From NCBI GenBank assembly GCA_902768605.1, contig CACXLY010000027.1:1-28688 (forward strand): 28,688 nt of DNA, in the 5' to 3' direction. Below are positions 8,534 to 17,018 of this stretch, in pieces; position 1 is the stretch's first letter; every line of letters begins with the position of its first letter. The stretch comes from an uncultured Bacteroidales bacterium (lineage in GTDB: Bacteria > Bacteroidota > Bacteroidia > Bacteroidales > Bacteroidaceae). The notes beneath the pieces are model-generated. The model had not been told where the DNA came from and did not search any database. It saw nothing but the letters and a program-made list of their open reading frames with translations. The position numbers and the translations under genes are program-made.

Positions 8534-10501
8534 CTATCTCCAGGCGCTGAAGTTCGTGATGCGGCTGCGGAAGTCGCCTGTCTCCTGCAGGGGGAAGACG
8601 AGGGTGCGCATGATTTTGTAGGTGCTCTTCTTGTTGTCGGTGCGATGGCCGGTGTCGGGCTTGAGGTTCTCCACGAGCCGTCCGTCGGCATAGAGGCTGA
8701 TGCCTTTGTTGTCGCCCTTCAGCTGGATGGTCTCGCGCTTGCCGGGCTTGCCCTTGTACTTGAAGGTGAAGAGGTAACCGTCGCGGCTGAAGCCAAGCAT
8801 GCCCTTGATGGGGTCGGAGAGGTAGAACGTGCTACGCTCGCTGGTGCAAAGCACGGTGCCGGGCTTCTCGTCGGCCCATTCGATAGTAAACTCAACGGTA
8901 TAGGGATAGCCAATCTGGTGGATGTTGAAGATTGAAGATTGAGCATTGAAGATTTGCGTCTTGGGCTTCAGGTCGATGTGGTTGCGCATGCTCTTGCGGC
9001 CTATCTCGTCGGCGAGGGGGCCGTCTTCGAGCTTCTTTGCCAGACTCGTCCATTCCGAGAAAGCCGCATCGGTGGTGTCGCGAAGGGCGTTCCAGCACTT
9101 CTCGCTGACGACCTGCATGGCAGGCAGGATGCGGTCGTGGCAGTCGCCAACGGATATGCCGTTCTTGATGAAGTCGTTCCAGAGGGCGAACATGCCGCCG
9201 TCGATGAGCGGGTCCTGATGGTCGAAACGCTTGTTGCGGATGAGCGGGGGCGTCCAGTTCTTGAAGAGCCAGCGGGTGTTGAGGTAGTCGTTGTAGTAGC
9301 CTGCGGCAGGCACGATGTAGATGAAGGCGTCGGGGATGGAAATCATGTGGAAGCCCTGCTTGTGCATCTCCTCAGGGTCGGCGTAACCATTGTACCAAAG
9401 GCTCATCATCACACCGTCGGAAGGCACAGGCGTCACGCCTTTCGCATGTGTCAGGCTTCCCCAGAAGACGGGCTGCTTGCCGTACTTCTTGACCTCATTG
9501 CAGAGGTGCACGATGAGTTCACGGAAGCGTTCGCAGATAGCAGAGTCTTTGTTGCTGTACTCGTCCGTGCCGATATGGAAGCGAGGACCGGTGAAGACGG
9601 GGTCAGGGCCGCCAAGATATTCGGCATAGAGGCTGTCGAGGAAGGGAACAAGAGTGGGGTTCTCGAGGTCGAGGTGAGCGTCGTCATACTTCTTTGCAGC
9701 TAGCGAGGGACGGTAGTGAGTGAAGGCTAGGCTGTGTGCAGGCACATCGAACTCTGGAATAATCTCTACGCCCATCTTCTCGGCATAGCGGATGAGGTCG
9801 CGCATCTCCTGCTTCGAGTAGCTGCCGTCGATGGCCGTTAAGCCCGGGAAGAAGTCGCTCTCCATGCGGAAGGCAGCGTAGGTGTCGTCCCAACTGCCCT
9901 CGAACTGGTCATTGAATCCATTGTCGTTGAGGTGCAGCTGGAGCGTGTTCATCTTGTAGTACGACATGACGTTGACGAGCGAATAGAGGTAGCTCAAGGG
10001 ATAGAACTTGCGTCCGCAGTCGAGCATGAAGCCGCGAATGGGGTAGTCGGGCTTGTCGGTGATGGTGAGGCAAGGAAACGTTCCCTTTGTTATCACGCCG
10101 GCTTTGTTCTTCGCGAAGTGAGTGTCCTTCATCTGGAGCAGCGTCTGCGCTCCCCATAGAGCACCTTGAGGCGTGGTGGCCTGAACGATGATGCCCTTCG
10201 GAGAGATGGAGAGGCGATAGCCCTCATCGCCAAGCTTCTTGTCGGGTTTGATGGAGAGGAAGATGGAAGAGTCTGTGCCTTTCTTCTGTAGAGAGGCGGG
10301 GGCATTCCATGCTTTTCCCAAGTACTCTGCTACGAATTGCAGCGAAGCGTCGTTGTAGGTGACATTCGTGATGCCCGACACCTCGATGGTGCCTTCGGCC
10401 AGTGTCGTCTCTTGTACTGTAGGAATGCAAAGAGGCTGTGCTACTGCCTGTCCGATACCAAGGACGAAGAGCAGCGAGAAGAGCTTTGTTTTGATGTTCA
10501 T
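8534..10501 (-). CDS. Secreted GH20 beta-N-acetylhexosaminidase
   Basis: 655 residues with a signal peptide (1-21, ending AVA). Residues about 25-135 are the GH20b-type alpha/beta N-domain, followed by the catalytic barrel (about 140-510). The substrate-assisted catalytic pair is D313-E314 in FHIGTDEYS. GH20 enzymes release terminal beta-linked GlcNAc or GalNAc from glycans and chito-oligomers. The C-terminal ~120 residues look like a concanavalin-type beta-sandwich and are joined to the barrel by a linker encoded by a short repeat (8921-8956). The gene starts 26 bases after addB on the same strand and I see no TAnnTTTG promoter in that gap, so it is probably read from the addAB transcript or from a promoter inside addB. 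Exact substrate cannot be read from sequence. Confidence 0.92.
   Translation of the reverse strand: MNIKTKLFSLLFVLGIGQAVAQPLCIPTVQETTLAEGTIEVSGITNVTYNDASLQFVAEYLGKAWNAPASLQKKGTDSSIFLSIKPDKKLGDEGYRLSISPKGIIVQATTPQGALWGAQTLLQMKDTHFAKNKAGVITKGTFPCLTITDKPDYPIRGFMLDCGRKFYPLSYLYSLVNVMSYYKMNTLQLHLNDNGFNDQFEGSWDDTYAAFRMESDFFPGLTAIDGSYSKQEMRDLIRYAEKMGVEIIPEFDVPAHSLAFTHYRPSLAAKKYDDAHLDLENPTLVPFLDSLYAEYLGGPDPVFTGPRFHIGTDEYSNKDSAICERFRELIVHLCNEVKKYGKQPVFWGSLTHAKGVTPVPSDGVMMSLWYNGYADPEEMHKQGFHMISIPDAFIYIVPAAGYYNDYLNTRWLFKNWTPPLIRNKRFDHQDPLIDGGMFALWNDFIKNGISVGDCHDRILPAMQVVSEKCWNALRDTTDAAFSEWTSLAKKLEDGPLADEIGRKSMRNHIDLKPKTQIFNAQSSIFNIHQIGYPYTVEFTIEWADEKPGTVLCTSERSTFYLSDPIKGMLGFSRDGYLFTFKYKGKPGKRETIQLKGDNKGISLYADGRLVENLKPDTGHRTDNKKSTYKIMRTLVFPLQETGDFRSRITNFSAWR
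8921..8956. repeat. ATTGAAGAT short repeat run, in frame inside the GH20 gene
   Basis: GTTGAAGATTGAAGATTGAG followed by CATTGAAGATTTG, about 36 bp. On the coding strand it encodes QIFNAQSSIFNIHQ. It lies at the join between the catalytic region and the C-terminal beta-sandwich. The same peptide flavour (IFNxQSS) appears from a similar run in addB. Confidence 0.7.
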
Positions 10502-10527
10502 TGTTGTTATATTTTATGTTTTACAGA

Positions 10528-13449
10528 TTAAAGTTTCTTTCCACAGATTTGGCCGAGCTTGCAGTACTCGCAGACCTTGGCGTCTGCGGGGCAAGTGAAG
10601 GGTTTGTCGGGGTTGAACATGTCGGCAAGAATGTTTTGCAAGCCCTCGCGAAAGGCTTCAGCATATTGACTCCCGAAGTCATCGACCACCTCTCCGTCAA
10701 TCCTGAGCGAAGGGTCGTAGTCAGGACTGGCTGCCTTAAAGGGGAAGAAAAGGATGGGCTGAATGGGAAGAGTGGCTTCAGTATTCTCCATCTCGGCTAA
10801 AGCATAGAGGAAGGTTTGCAGATAGTAGGGCACATGTCCTTTGTCCAGACCTATCACATCCTCCATCTTCACCTTGTCCTTGAGCTTGTATGAGCCAGTC
10901 TTGTAGTCCACGATGCGAATGTGTCCGTCCGCTTCGTCGATTCGGTCTATGCGACCACCCACCTTGAGCGATGCGCCTTGCGCCACGAACTCGGTATTCC
11001 TGTCTTCTTCTGTTCCGATGATGCGGAAGGGCGCAAGCCTGGCATCAAAGCGAATGAGCTCCTGCAGGTAGCGCAGCAACACATCGCGGGCAATGAGGGT
11101 GATGCCCTTGTATTCATTGGCCATTGACCTCTGGCCACTGGCCATTGCTTCCTGGAAGCGCTCCCGAATGACAGGCAGGCGGTCATAGTTTTCTGTCGGG
11201 TGGAACCAGCAGACGTCGAATGCGGTGTCGAGCATCGGTTCGAGTTCTTTGGGGTCACGAAGCATGTCGGCAGTGATGGTGTCCGTGCCATAGCGTTGTT
11301 GCAGCCTCTCGTAGAAGAACTCGGCAGTGTCGTGGAAGATATCGCCGATGATGTCTGCCGAGATGCCTTCCTCGGGGTCTTCTTCCCGACGAATGCGCAA
11401 GACGTTGTTCAGGTAGAACTGTATCGGACAATTTATATAGGTGTTGATGGCAGAGGGGCTCAGCGTGATGTGCTCGCCATCGGGCAGGCTTTGGTCGTAG
11501 CGATGCCGAAGGAGTTCCATCACCTCGGGTGTCTTACTGACTTCAGGAGGCTGCGATGTCTGGGGCTTGGGCTCGCTCCTCAGCCAGCGCGTCTTGATGG
11601 GGATGTCCGTCTCGGCCAGCATCTGCCGCAGGAAGCGCGACATCTCGTGCTGCACGCCCTCGTTTGTGCTTTCGTTATAGACGCAGGTCAAGTGCTTGCA
11701 GCGCCCGACGAGGCGATAGAAGTAGTAGGCATAGACGGCGATGCGGTGCCTTTGAGTTGTCAGGCCGAACGCTTCGCGAAGAGTCTCGGGGATGAACGAG
11801 TTGGCGTGCGAGCTACGCGGCAGGTTGCCTTCCTCGACGGACAGCATGAGGATGCTCTCGAAGTCCAGCTGGCGCGTCTCGAGCATTCCCATCATCTGCA
11901 GTCCTCGGTCAGGTTCGCTATGGAAAGGAATCTTTGTGCCCGTCATCATCTGACGAAGGAGGCGACGCAAGGTTGTCGGATTAATTGAAGATTGAAGGTT
12001 GAAGATTGAAGCGTCGCGAAACAGGCAAAGCATCCTGTCGATGCGGAAGACGGTCTCGCTGTAGAGTTGTTCGAAGAGGTTGGGCTCCTCAATCTGTGCG
12101 TAGTGTCGGGCAATCTGCCGAACGAGCCGGAGCAGATAGTCGAGCAGCCTCTTCGTGTCGTTGCCTTGATAGGTGAGGCAGTCCTCTTCGCTGAGTAACT
12201 CAAAGAGCGGTTGCCTTCGCAAAGCCAGGACGAAAGGATGGCGGAAGCGCTTCCTCTGGGCATCGTAGCCGTCAATCTGCAACTTCAGCAAAGCCATGAC
12301 GATGCCATAAACGGGAGTGTCGGCAATGGGGAATCCCATCGTGACGTTTACCTCGTTCGCCGACTCGGGAATGGCATGAAGGACAGGCTGCATCAGCGCT
12401 TCGTTGCAGAGAACGACAGCAAGTGAAGATTGAAGAGCAGAGATTGACGAATCAGAGTTGCCTTTTGGCGTCGTGGCGGCAGCCAGTTCTTCATTCTTCT
12501 TTCTTAATTCTTCATTTATAAATGTGTTGACGTATCGTGCCGCAGCATTGTCGGAGGAGCAGGCGATGAAGGTCACGTCGCTGAGGTGGCTGAAGTTGTC
12601 GAACTCAGCTTCCTCGCTGATGGCATTGGGGAAGTTCACGAGGTTCTGCTTCATGAAGTAGCCCGCCTCATAGTCTTTTTTCGGGTCGCAATAGTAGACG
12701 TCGTAGTCCCAGTAGAAGCGCGCCTTGCCCTCCCGCTGGACGAGACGCATCATGGCCTGCTCCACATCGTTCAGCACGTTGAAGCCAGCAAAGACAACAG
12801 CCCGCTTGCCCTCGAGGAACTTCAGGACAAGGCTCTCGTCGGCTCTCATCTGCTCGATGACATGACGATAGAGCGCGCCCTCCCACAGCTTGCCCTCAGC
12901 ACGGAGGCGTTCGTTCAAGCGTGTGTAAATCTCGAACATGTGGTCCCACGTCTTGAGGAACTTTTCCTGAAGCTTCGTGCTGTTCTTCAGGGAGAAATGG
13001 CCGAAGAAGCGTTCCAGTGTCTCGCATTGATTCTGGTCGAGGTAGTCGAGGCTTTTGAGGCGTTCCTGGTCGGCAATGTTGGTGAAGATGGCCTGAGCGT
13101 TGGCAAGGTGCTTGTCGATATCATCGAAGTCAGCCATCAGCACTTCGCCCCAGCTCCAGAACTCATCGAGCGTCTCGGTATAGTCAGCCCCGAGCACCTC
13201 CTTCATCACGCAATAGAGATGGAAGATGCACTCCAGAGGGTCGGCCACGCGGATTGGCGTTAGGCTTTGGAAGAGGTCGCTCATCATGCAGTAGTGCGGT
13301 GCCCAGACCGGCTTGTCGCTCAACAGGGCAAGCTCGCGACTGAGGAACATGCCGGCACGTTTGCCAGGGAAGATGACAGTCACGTCGCGCATATCGTTCG
13401 AGAAGTGCGCAAGCATGTCGGCTGCTATGAGATTCAGAAAGCTATTCAT
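10528..13449 (-). CDS. AddB-like PD-(D/E)XK nuclease with Fe-S cluster cysteines
   Basis: 973 residues. It pairs with AddA to process double-strand DNA ends for recombination, the RecBCD-equivalent role. The C-terminal nuclease shows GGRIDRID (D835) and IVDYKTG (D848, K850), the PD-(D/E)XK core. Four cysteines suited to a 4Fe-4S cluster frame it: C674 (YINCPIQFYL) and C960-x2-C963-x5-C969 at the C-terminus. The N-terminal helicase-like part has no recognisable Walker A (FPGKRAG takes its place), so it is probably an inactive helicase fold, as known for AddB-type partners outside some Firmicutes. The start lies 21 bases after addA ends, so the two form an operon. The gene carries several in-frame AT-rich repeat runs (11114, 11981, 12421, 12489), an unusual load for one repair gene. 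Confidence 0.85.
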   Translation of the reverse strand: MNSFLNLIAADMLAHFSNDMRDVTVIFPGKRAGMFLSRELALLSDKPVWAPHYCMMSDLFQSLTPIRVADPLECIFHLYCVMKEVLGADYTETLDEFWSWGEVLMADFDDIDKHLANAQAIFTNIADQERLKSLDYLDQNQCETLERFFGHFSLKNSTKLQEKFLKTWDHMFEIYTRLNERLRAEGKLWEGALYRHVIEQMRADESLVLKFLEGKRAVVFAGFNVLNDVEQAMMRLVQREGKARFYWDYDVYYCDPKKDYEAGYFMKQNLVNFPNAISEEAEFDNFSHLSDVTFIACSSDNAAARYVNTFINEELRKKNEELAAATTPKGNSDSSISALQSSLAVVLCNEALMQPVLHAIPESANEVNVTMGFPIADTPVYGIVMALLKLQIDGYDAQRKRFRHPFVLALRRQPLFELLSEEDCLTYQGNDTKRLLDYLLRLVRQIARHYAQIEEPNLFEQLYSETVFRIDRMLCLFRDASIFNLQSSINPTTLRRLLRQMMTGTKIPFHSEPDRGLQMMGMLETRQLDFESILMLSVEEGNLPRSSHANSFIPETLREAFGLTTQRHRIAVYAYYFYRLVGRCKHLTCVYNESTNEGVQHEMSRFLRQMLAETDIPIKTRWLRSEPKPQTSQPPEVSKTPEVMELLRHRYDQSLPDGEHITLSPSAINTYINCPIQFYLNNVLRIRREEDPEEGISADIIGDIFHDTAEFFYERLQQRYGTDTITADMLRDPKELEPMLDTAFDVCWFHPTENYDRLPVIRERFQEAMASGQRSMANEYKGITLIARDVLLRYLQELIRFDARLAPFRIIGTEEDRNTEFVAQGASLKVGGRIDRIDEADGHIRIVDYKTGSYKLKDKVKMEDVIGLDKGHVPYYLQTFLYALAEMENTEATLPIQPILFFPFKAASPDYDPSLRIDGEVVDDFGSQYAEAFREGLQNILADMFNPDKPFTCPADAKVCEYCKLGQICGKKL
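11114..11152. repeat. GGCCATTG-type repeat run inside addB
   Basis: TCATTGGCCATTGACC then TCTGGCCACTGGCCATTGC, a set of near-identical GGCCA(T/C)TG units. In frame it encodes MASGQRSMANEY. It matches the GGCCAAT part of the run in the GH38 gene (3310-3378). It sits near the nuclease region of AddB but outside the catalytic motifs. Confidence 0.55.
11981..12010. repeat. ATTGAAGAT repeat run inside addB
   Basis: TTAATTGAAGATTGAAGG followed by TTGAAGATTGAAG, about 30 bp, in frame, encoding SIFNLQSSIN. Nearly identical in sequence and product to the run in GH20 (8921-8956). Confidence 0.65.
12421..12524. repeat. Two further AT-rich repeat runs inside addB
   Basis: 12421-12452 (AAGTGAAGATTGAAGAG and on) encodes DSSISALQSSL. 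12489-12524 (TTCATTCTTCTTTCTTAATT and on) encodes INEELRKKNEEL. Both are in frame. Between them lie about 36 bp encoding AAATTPKGN, so the whole 104-bp patch looks like inserted low-complexity sequence. Confidence 0.5.
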
Positions 13450-13454
13450 TTCCT

Positions 13455-13488
13455 AACTATGGACTATGAATTATGAACTATGGACTTG
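13455..13488. repeat. ACTATGGACTATGAATTATG repeat in the addA-addB junction
   Basis: Units of (A)CTATGGACT and ATGAATTATGAACTATGG fill the 21-base gap and run into the end of addA, supplying its last codons (VHSS) and stop. The same vocabulary appears at 19726-19760 (GAATTATGAACG, CATGAACTAT). Confidence 0.55.
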
Positions 13489-16400
13489 CACCGCACCTTT
13501 CCCCATGACGTACCAGATGTAGCCCTGCACGTGGTGTTGGGGATACATCAGCTTCATGAGGGCCATGTAGTCTTTCACCTGGTCGTAGTAGAGCCGGCTG
13601 GGATGTCCGAACTTGTAGTCGATGACGGTGATGCTGTCACCCTTCATCACCACTCTGTCCGGGCGAAGTACCTGGGGCAGTCCTGTCTTCTTGTCGATGC
13701 TGGCGATGCTACATTCGTTATATATAATATTATCTGCTTTGAACCACGATGCTATAAGCGGATTGCCGAAGCCCTCCTTGATGCGAGCCGTGATGGCGTC
13801 CCACTCTTCGCCCTCGCCGATGATGCCTTCCCTGCGGGCTTTGCTGAGCACATCTTCAAGCTGACCGACGTCCTCGATACGGCTCAGAACCTCGTGCATG
13901 CGTTTGCCCACCTCGCGCTGCGAAAGAGCCCCTTCCAAACCTCCCCTCAAAGAGGAGGCTTCCTGAGATGGTTCTTCCTTTTCTTGGGCATTAGAGAGGG
14001 TCTGTCTGAGGTACTCTTCTGCCTGATTGCTTTGCAGGAAGTAGAGCGCAGGGTCTCTTGTGACGACCTTTACATCGATGGCATCCTCCTCGTGGTGTTC
14101 GAGGTGCAGGCGGTTCTCTTCCTTTTTGTCATCTTTCTTAACGATGGTAAGCGGAGAACCGACGGCATAGGTGAAGCACTCGTTGTCTGTGTCGTTCTCC
14201 TTATTGCGAAGGGAGAGATAGATGAGCTCCCCGATGCCGGTGATGCTGATGTTTCCCTCCTTGTCTTCCTTCTTTGTCTTTCCCCACACATAGAGGTTGG
14301 CCTTGGCTCGCGTGAAGGCCACATAGAGCGTGTTGAGCGCATCGACACGCTTTTCCAAGTGTTCCTCTTCGTAATCGGAGGCAAAGATTGACGACCTGAC
14401 TGCTTTCGAACGGATAGAGACGGGCAGGGCGCCTATTCTGTTGTAAGGTTCCTTGTCCGTCGTGCACCAAAGGATTTCGTTCTGCCTGTCCTTCTCTATG
14501 TCCCAATCGCTGAAGGGCAGCATGACGGTGTGGAAAGCCAGCCCCTTCGACTTGTGTATGGTGAGGATGCGGACGCCGGCAGCCGCTGAGCCAGGGACAG
14601 AGCGATTGTGGAGACTTTCATCCCAAGCCGTGAGGAAGGTCTGAATGTCGGGTGCGACTCCACTGCGGAGGTGGTTCTGCAGTTCGTCGAAGAAAGTGAG
14701 CACATAGACATCCTCACCCTCGATGCTTTCGAGCGAGAAGATGCGCCACAGGCTTTCTGCAAGCAGATAGAGCGGCAGCTGCAGGAGTTCTTCCTTGTGT
14801 GCCGTGAATGCTTCAGGCAAGACCTCCTCTGCTTTCTTCAGGGCGATGCTCTGGATGGTGGCGTCCTCCTTGCCGAGCACATCACGGAGGTAGTGCATCA
14901 TGAGGTACTTCTCGGAGATACCGTCGCTGTGGTTCTTGTCGATGAGCAAGCGCAAGGCTGCTATCATCATCTGCACGCTGACGGAGGCCTCGAGCAGGAA
15001 TGCTTCGTCGCTGACGAGCTGGATGTCGGGCGCGTATTGAGAGAAGCCGCTGATGAGCTGTTGCGCCATGCCGTTCTTGCGGACGAGGATGGCAATCTGG
15101 CTGAGGTCGAGTCCGCCTGCTTGCAGTTGATGTATCTGGTCGGCCATGTCTGTGACGGTGTCCTGAAGGTAGTCGTCCGTCTGCTTGAACAGCTTGATTC
15201 TGACGTATCCCTTCCCGTCCTCCTTGTTCTTCTTCTGATGGACGTCGCTGTAGATGTTGCTCAACTTTATCTCGGCATCGGGCTTTATGCCGTCGAGCAA
15301 CGCCGCAGCCGGCGGGAAGAAGGCGTTGTTGAAGTCCACGATAGTCTGATGACTGCGATAATTGACGTCGAGGGGCTCGGGCTTGATGTCGAAGCGCCTG
15401 AGTTCCTTCTCGTTCTCGATGCCGTAGAGTATCTTCCAGTCGCCGTTGCGCCAGCGGTAGATGCTTTGTTTGATATCGCCGACGAGCATGCCCTTGCCGC
15501 CCGAAGAGAGCTTCTCGAAGAGCAGCTTCTTGAAGTTCTCCCATTGCATCCGGCTTGTGTCCTGAAACTCGTCGATCATCACGCTGTTGATGAACGTCCC
15601 AATCTTCTCGAAGATGAAGGGCGCGTCGCTTCCCTCAATCATTTTGCTGAGCAGAGCGGGCGTAGAGCTGAGTGTGAAGCGACCGGCATCGCCCTCAATC
15701 TCGCGGGCCCGTTCGTCGATGTGTCTCAGCAGCCGGAGCGGATTGAGGTAGCGCAGAGCCAAGCCGGCGGAGATGTATTCCTTGTGGCGCTCCTCATAGA
15801 AGGCCAGAAAGCTAAGGAGCGCTTCCCGCACTGTCTCTGAAGCGGCTGTTAGGTCGGGCTTGTTCTTGTATGCGGCGAGCAGCAGCGGCTTTTCTCCTTT
15901 GGCTTGGCCCTTGATGGTGTTTGATGGGCCGTCGCTCTCCATAGCTTTGGCTTTCTGCAGGAACTTTATGATATCGCCGCCTCTGCTGATTTTGTCGAAG
16001 GATACGGTGCTGCCCTCAATTAGGCTTATCAAGCCGTCCACGGCTTCCTCCACCTCTTTCAAGGCGCGGTTCCTGATGACACTCATCTCCCTTTTGAAGT
16101 CCCTAATGACCTCGGGGTCGCTGATGCGCCTGAGCTCTTCTTCGCTGCGTCGCTGATAGTCCTCCTTGTAGATGTTGCCGGCAAAAGCTTTGAGGGGCGT
16201 CACGATGTTCCATTTGTCGCCATTGTCGAGCTGTTCGCGGACGTAGTCCATCACCCAGTCCTTCACTTCCTTCCTGCTGTCCATCGTCTCGATGAGGCTG
16301 TCCACGGCGCTGTCTATCACCTCCTCGTGCGAAAGCTCAACCTGCAGGTTAGCAGCAAGCCCGAGTTCGCGGGCCATGTTTCTGAGAATGCTCTGGAAGA

Positions 16401-16758
16401 AGGAGTCGATGGTCTCGACGCGGAAGCGCGAATAGTCGTGCAGGATGGCCGTCAGGGCTTTGCCTGCCCTGTCGCGTATTTCCTGGTCCGAGATGCTTAT
16501 CCGGCTCTTGGCGAAGCGTTTCTTGATTTCGCCCAAGTAGTCTTCAGTTTCCTCCAGCCCCATCTTCAAGCCATAGAGCGTCTCCAGGATGCGGCTCTTC
16601 ATCTCGGCCGTAGCCTTGTTGGTGAATGTGACGGCCAGTGTGTGCTCGAACTCCCTCTCTGCACATGGCTGCAAGAGCCCCATTATATACTCCACGGCAA
16701 GGGCAAATGTCTTGCCCGACCCCGCCGAAGCCTTGTATATCGAGAGAGATTGGTTCAT
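13471..16758 (-). CDS. AddA-like UvrD/Rep-family helicase-nuclease
   Basis: 1095 residues. A superfamily 1A ATP-dependent DNA helicase with a C-terminal nuclease, forming the motor of the AddAB end-resection complex. Helicase motifs in order: Walker A ASAGSGKT (residues 10-17, K16), motif II DEFQDTSRMQW, motif III GDIKQSIYRWRNGD, motif IV VNYRSHQTIVDF, motif V LTIHKSKGLAFH and motif VI LYVAFTRAKANLYVWG. The C-terminal nuclease shows DSITVIDYKFG (the DxK core). The ATG at 16758 follows a minus-strand TAnnTTTG promoter by a short leader. First gene of the addA-addB-GH20 run. A GC palindrome run is inserted in frame between helicase and nuclease (13927-13965). Confidence 0.92.
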   Translation of the reverse strand: MNQSLSIYKASAGSGKTFALAVEYIMGLLQPCAEREFEHTLAVTFTNKATAEMKSRILETLYGLKMGLEETEDYLGEIKKRFAKSRISISDQEIRDRAGKALTAILHDYSRFRVETIDSFFQSILRNMARELGLAANLQVELSHEEVIDSAVDSLIETMDSRKEVKDWVMDYVREQLDNGDKWNIVTPLKAFAGNIYKEDYQRRSEEELRRISDPEVIRDFKREMSVIRNRALKEVEEAVDGLISLIEGSTVSFDKISRGGDIIKFLQKAKAMESDGPSNTIKGQAKGEKPLLLAAYKNKPDLTAASETVREALLSFLAFYEERHKEYISAGLALRYLNPLRLLRHIDERAREIEGDAGRFTLSSTPALLSKMIEGSDAPFIFEKIGTFINSVMIDEFQDTSRMQWENFKKLLFEKLSSGGKGMLVGDIKQSIYRWRNGDWKILYGIENEKELRRFDIKPEPLDVNYRSHQTIVDFNNAFFPPAAALLDGIKPDAEIKLSNIYSDVHQKKNKEDGKGYVRIKLFKQTDDYLQDTVTDMADQIHQLQAGGLDLSQIAILVRKNGMAQQLISGFSQYAPDIQLVSDEAFLLEASVSVQMMIAALRLLIDKNHSDGISEKYLMMHYLRDVLGKEDATIQSIALKKAEEVLPEAFTAHKEELLQLPLYLLAESLWRIFSLESIEGEDVYVLTFFDELQNHLRSGVAPDIQTFLTAWDESLHNRSVPGSAAAGVRILTIHKSKGLAFHTVMLPFSDWDIEKDRQNEILWCTTDKEPYNRIGALPVSIRSKAVRSSIFASDYEEEHLEKRVDALNTLYVAFTRAKANLYVWGKTKKEDKEGNISITGIGELIYLSLRNKENDTDNECFTYAVGSPLTIVKKDDKKEENRLHLEHHEEDAIDVKVVTRDPALYFLQSNQAEEYLRQTLSNAQEKEEPSQEASSLRGGLEGALSQREVGKRMHEVLSRIEDVGQLEDVLSKARREGIIGEGEEWDAITARIKEGFGNPLIASWFKADNIIYNECSIASIDKKTGLPQVLRPDRVVMKGDSITVIDYKFGHPSRLYYDQVKDYMALMKLMYPQHHVQGYIWYVMGKGAVQVHSS
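13927..13965. repeat. GC palindrome-type repeat inside addA
   Basis: GAGCCCCTTCCAAACCTCCC followed by CTCAAAGAGGAGGCTTCC carries the CCTCCCCTC/AAA/GAGGAGG imperfect stem of the GC palindrome family. In frame it encodes EASSLRGGLEGAL. It lies just before the C-terminal nuclease domain, again a boundary. Confidence 0.6.
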
Positions 16759-16786
16759 GTAGTGTCGATTTTCGCGCTTTCGTATG

Positions 16787-16794
16787 CAAAGATA
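16787..16794 (-). promoter_or_regulatory. -7 element of the addA promoter
   Basis: Minus-strand TATCTTTG (complement of 16787-16794) fits TAnnTTTG and lies about 29 bases upstream of the addA ATG. No good TTTG is seen at the -33 distance (TTCG-like only). It is back to back with the panB promoter, 13 bp apart. Confidence 0.55.
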
Positions 16795-16807
16795 ATAAAA
16801 AAAGTCG

Positions 16808-16815
16808 TACCTTTG
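16808..16815 (+). promoter_or_regulatory. -7 element of the panB promoter
   Basis: TACCTTTG within AAAAAGTCGTACCTTTGCAG, a very typical Bacteroidota promoter context (compare AAAAAGTCGTAACTTTAC at 22476). Transcription from about 16822 would give panB a leader of nearly 200 bases, long for this window. The leader (16822-17018) holds no ORF I trust and ends in an AT-rich repeat run. Confidence 0.6.
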
Positions 16816-16986
16816 CAGCTCGAAAGGAAAATTCTTTTCCGGAGTTAACAGAAAATAACAATACTACAGGTCCTATGACATTTTTCCCAGTAGCATCTCA
16901 AACGCCGCACGCGGGGATGACCAATGCCACACGCAGCGTTTTGGGATTCTGCGCACGAAATGATAATCGAGGGCTTGCGAAAACGC

Positions 16987-17015
16987 CATTTTTAATTTTT
17001 AATTCTTAATTCTCA
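16987..17015 (+). repeat. TTTTTAATTCTTAATT repeat run before panB
   Basis: CATTTTTAATTTTTAATTC followed by TTAATTCTC, ending 3 bases before the panB ATG. It occupies the ribosome-binding region, keeping it AT-rich and unstructured. It belongs to the AT-rich repeat family. Confidence 0.55.
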
Positions 17016-17018
17016 ACC

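Noticed and set aside
14608..15840. Plus-strand 410-codon ORF opposite addA
   Set aside because: It is fully antisense to the helicase motifs of addA and its protein has no recognisable family; a shadow of GC-rich coding.
16638..17009. 123-codon plus-strand ORF before panB
   Set aside because: Mostly antisense to addA and then non-coding leader; no family resemblance and no promoter placed for it.
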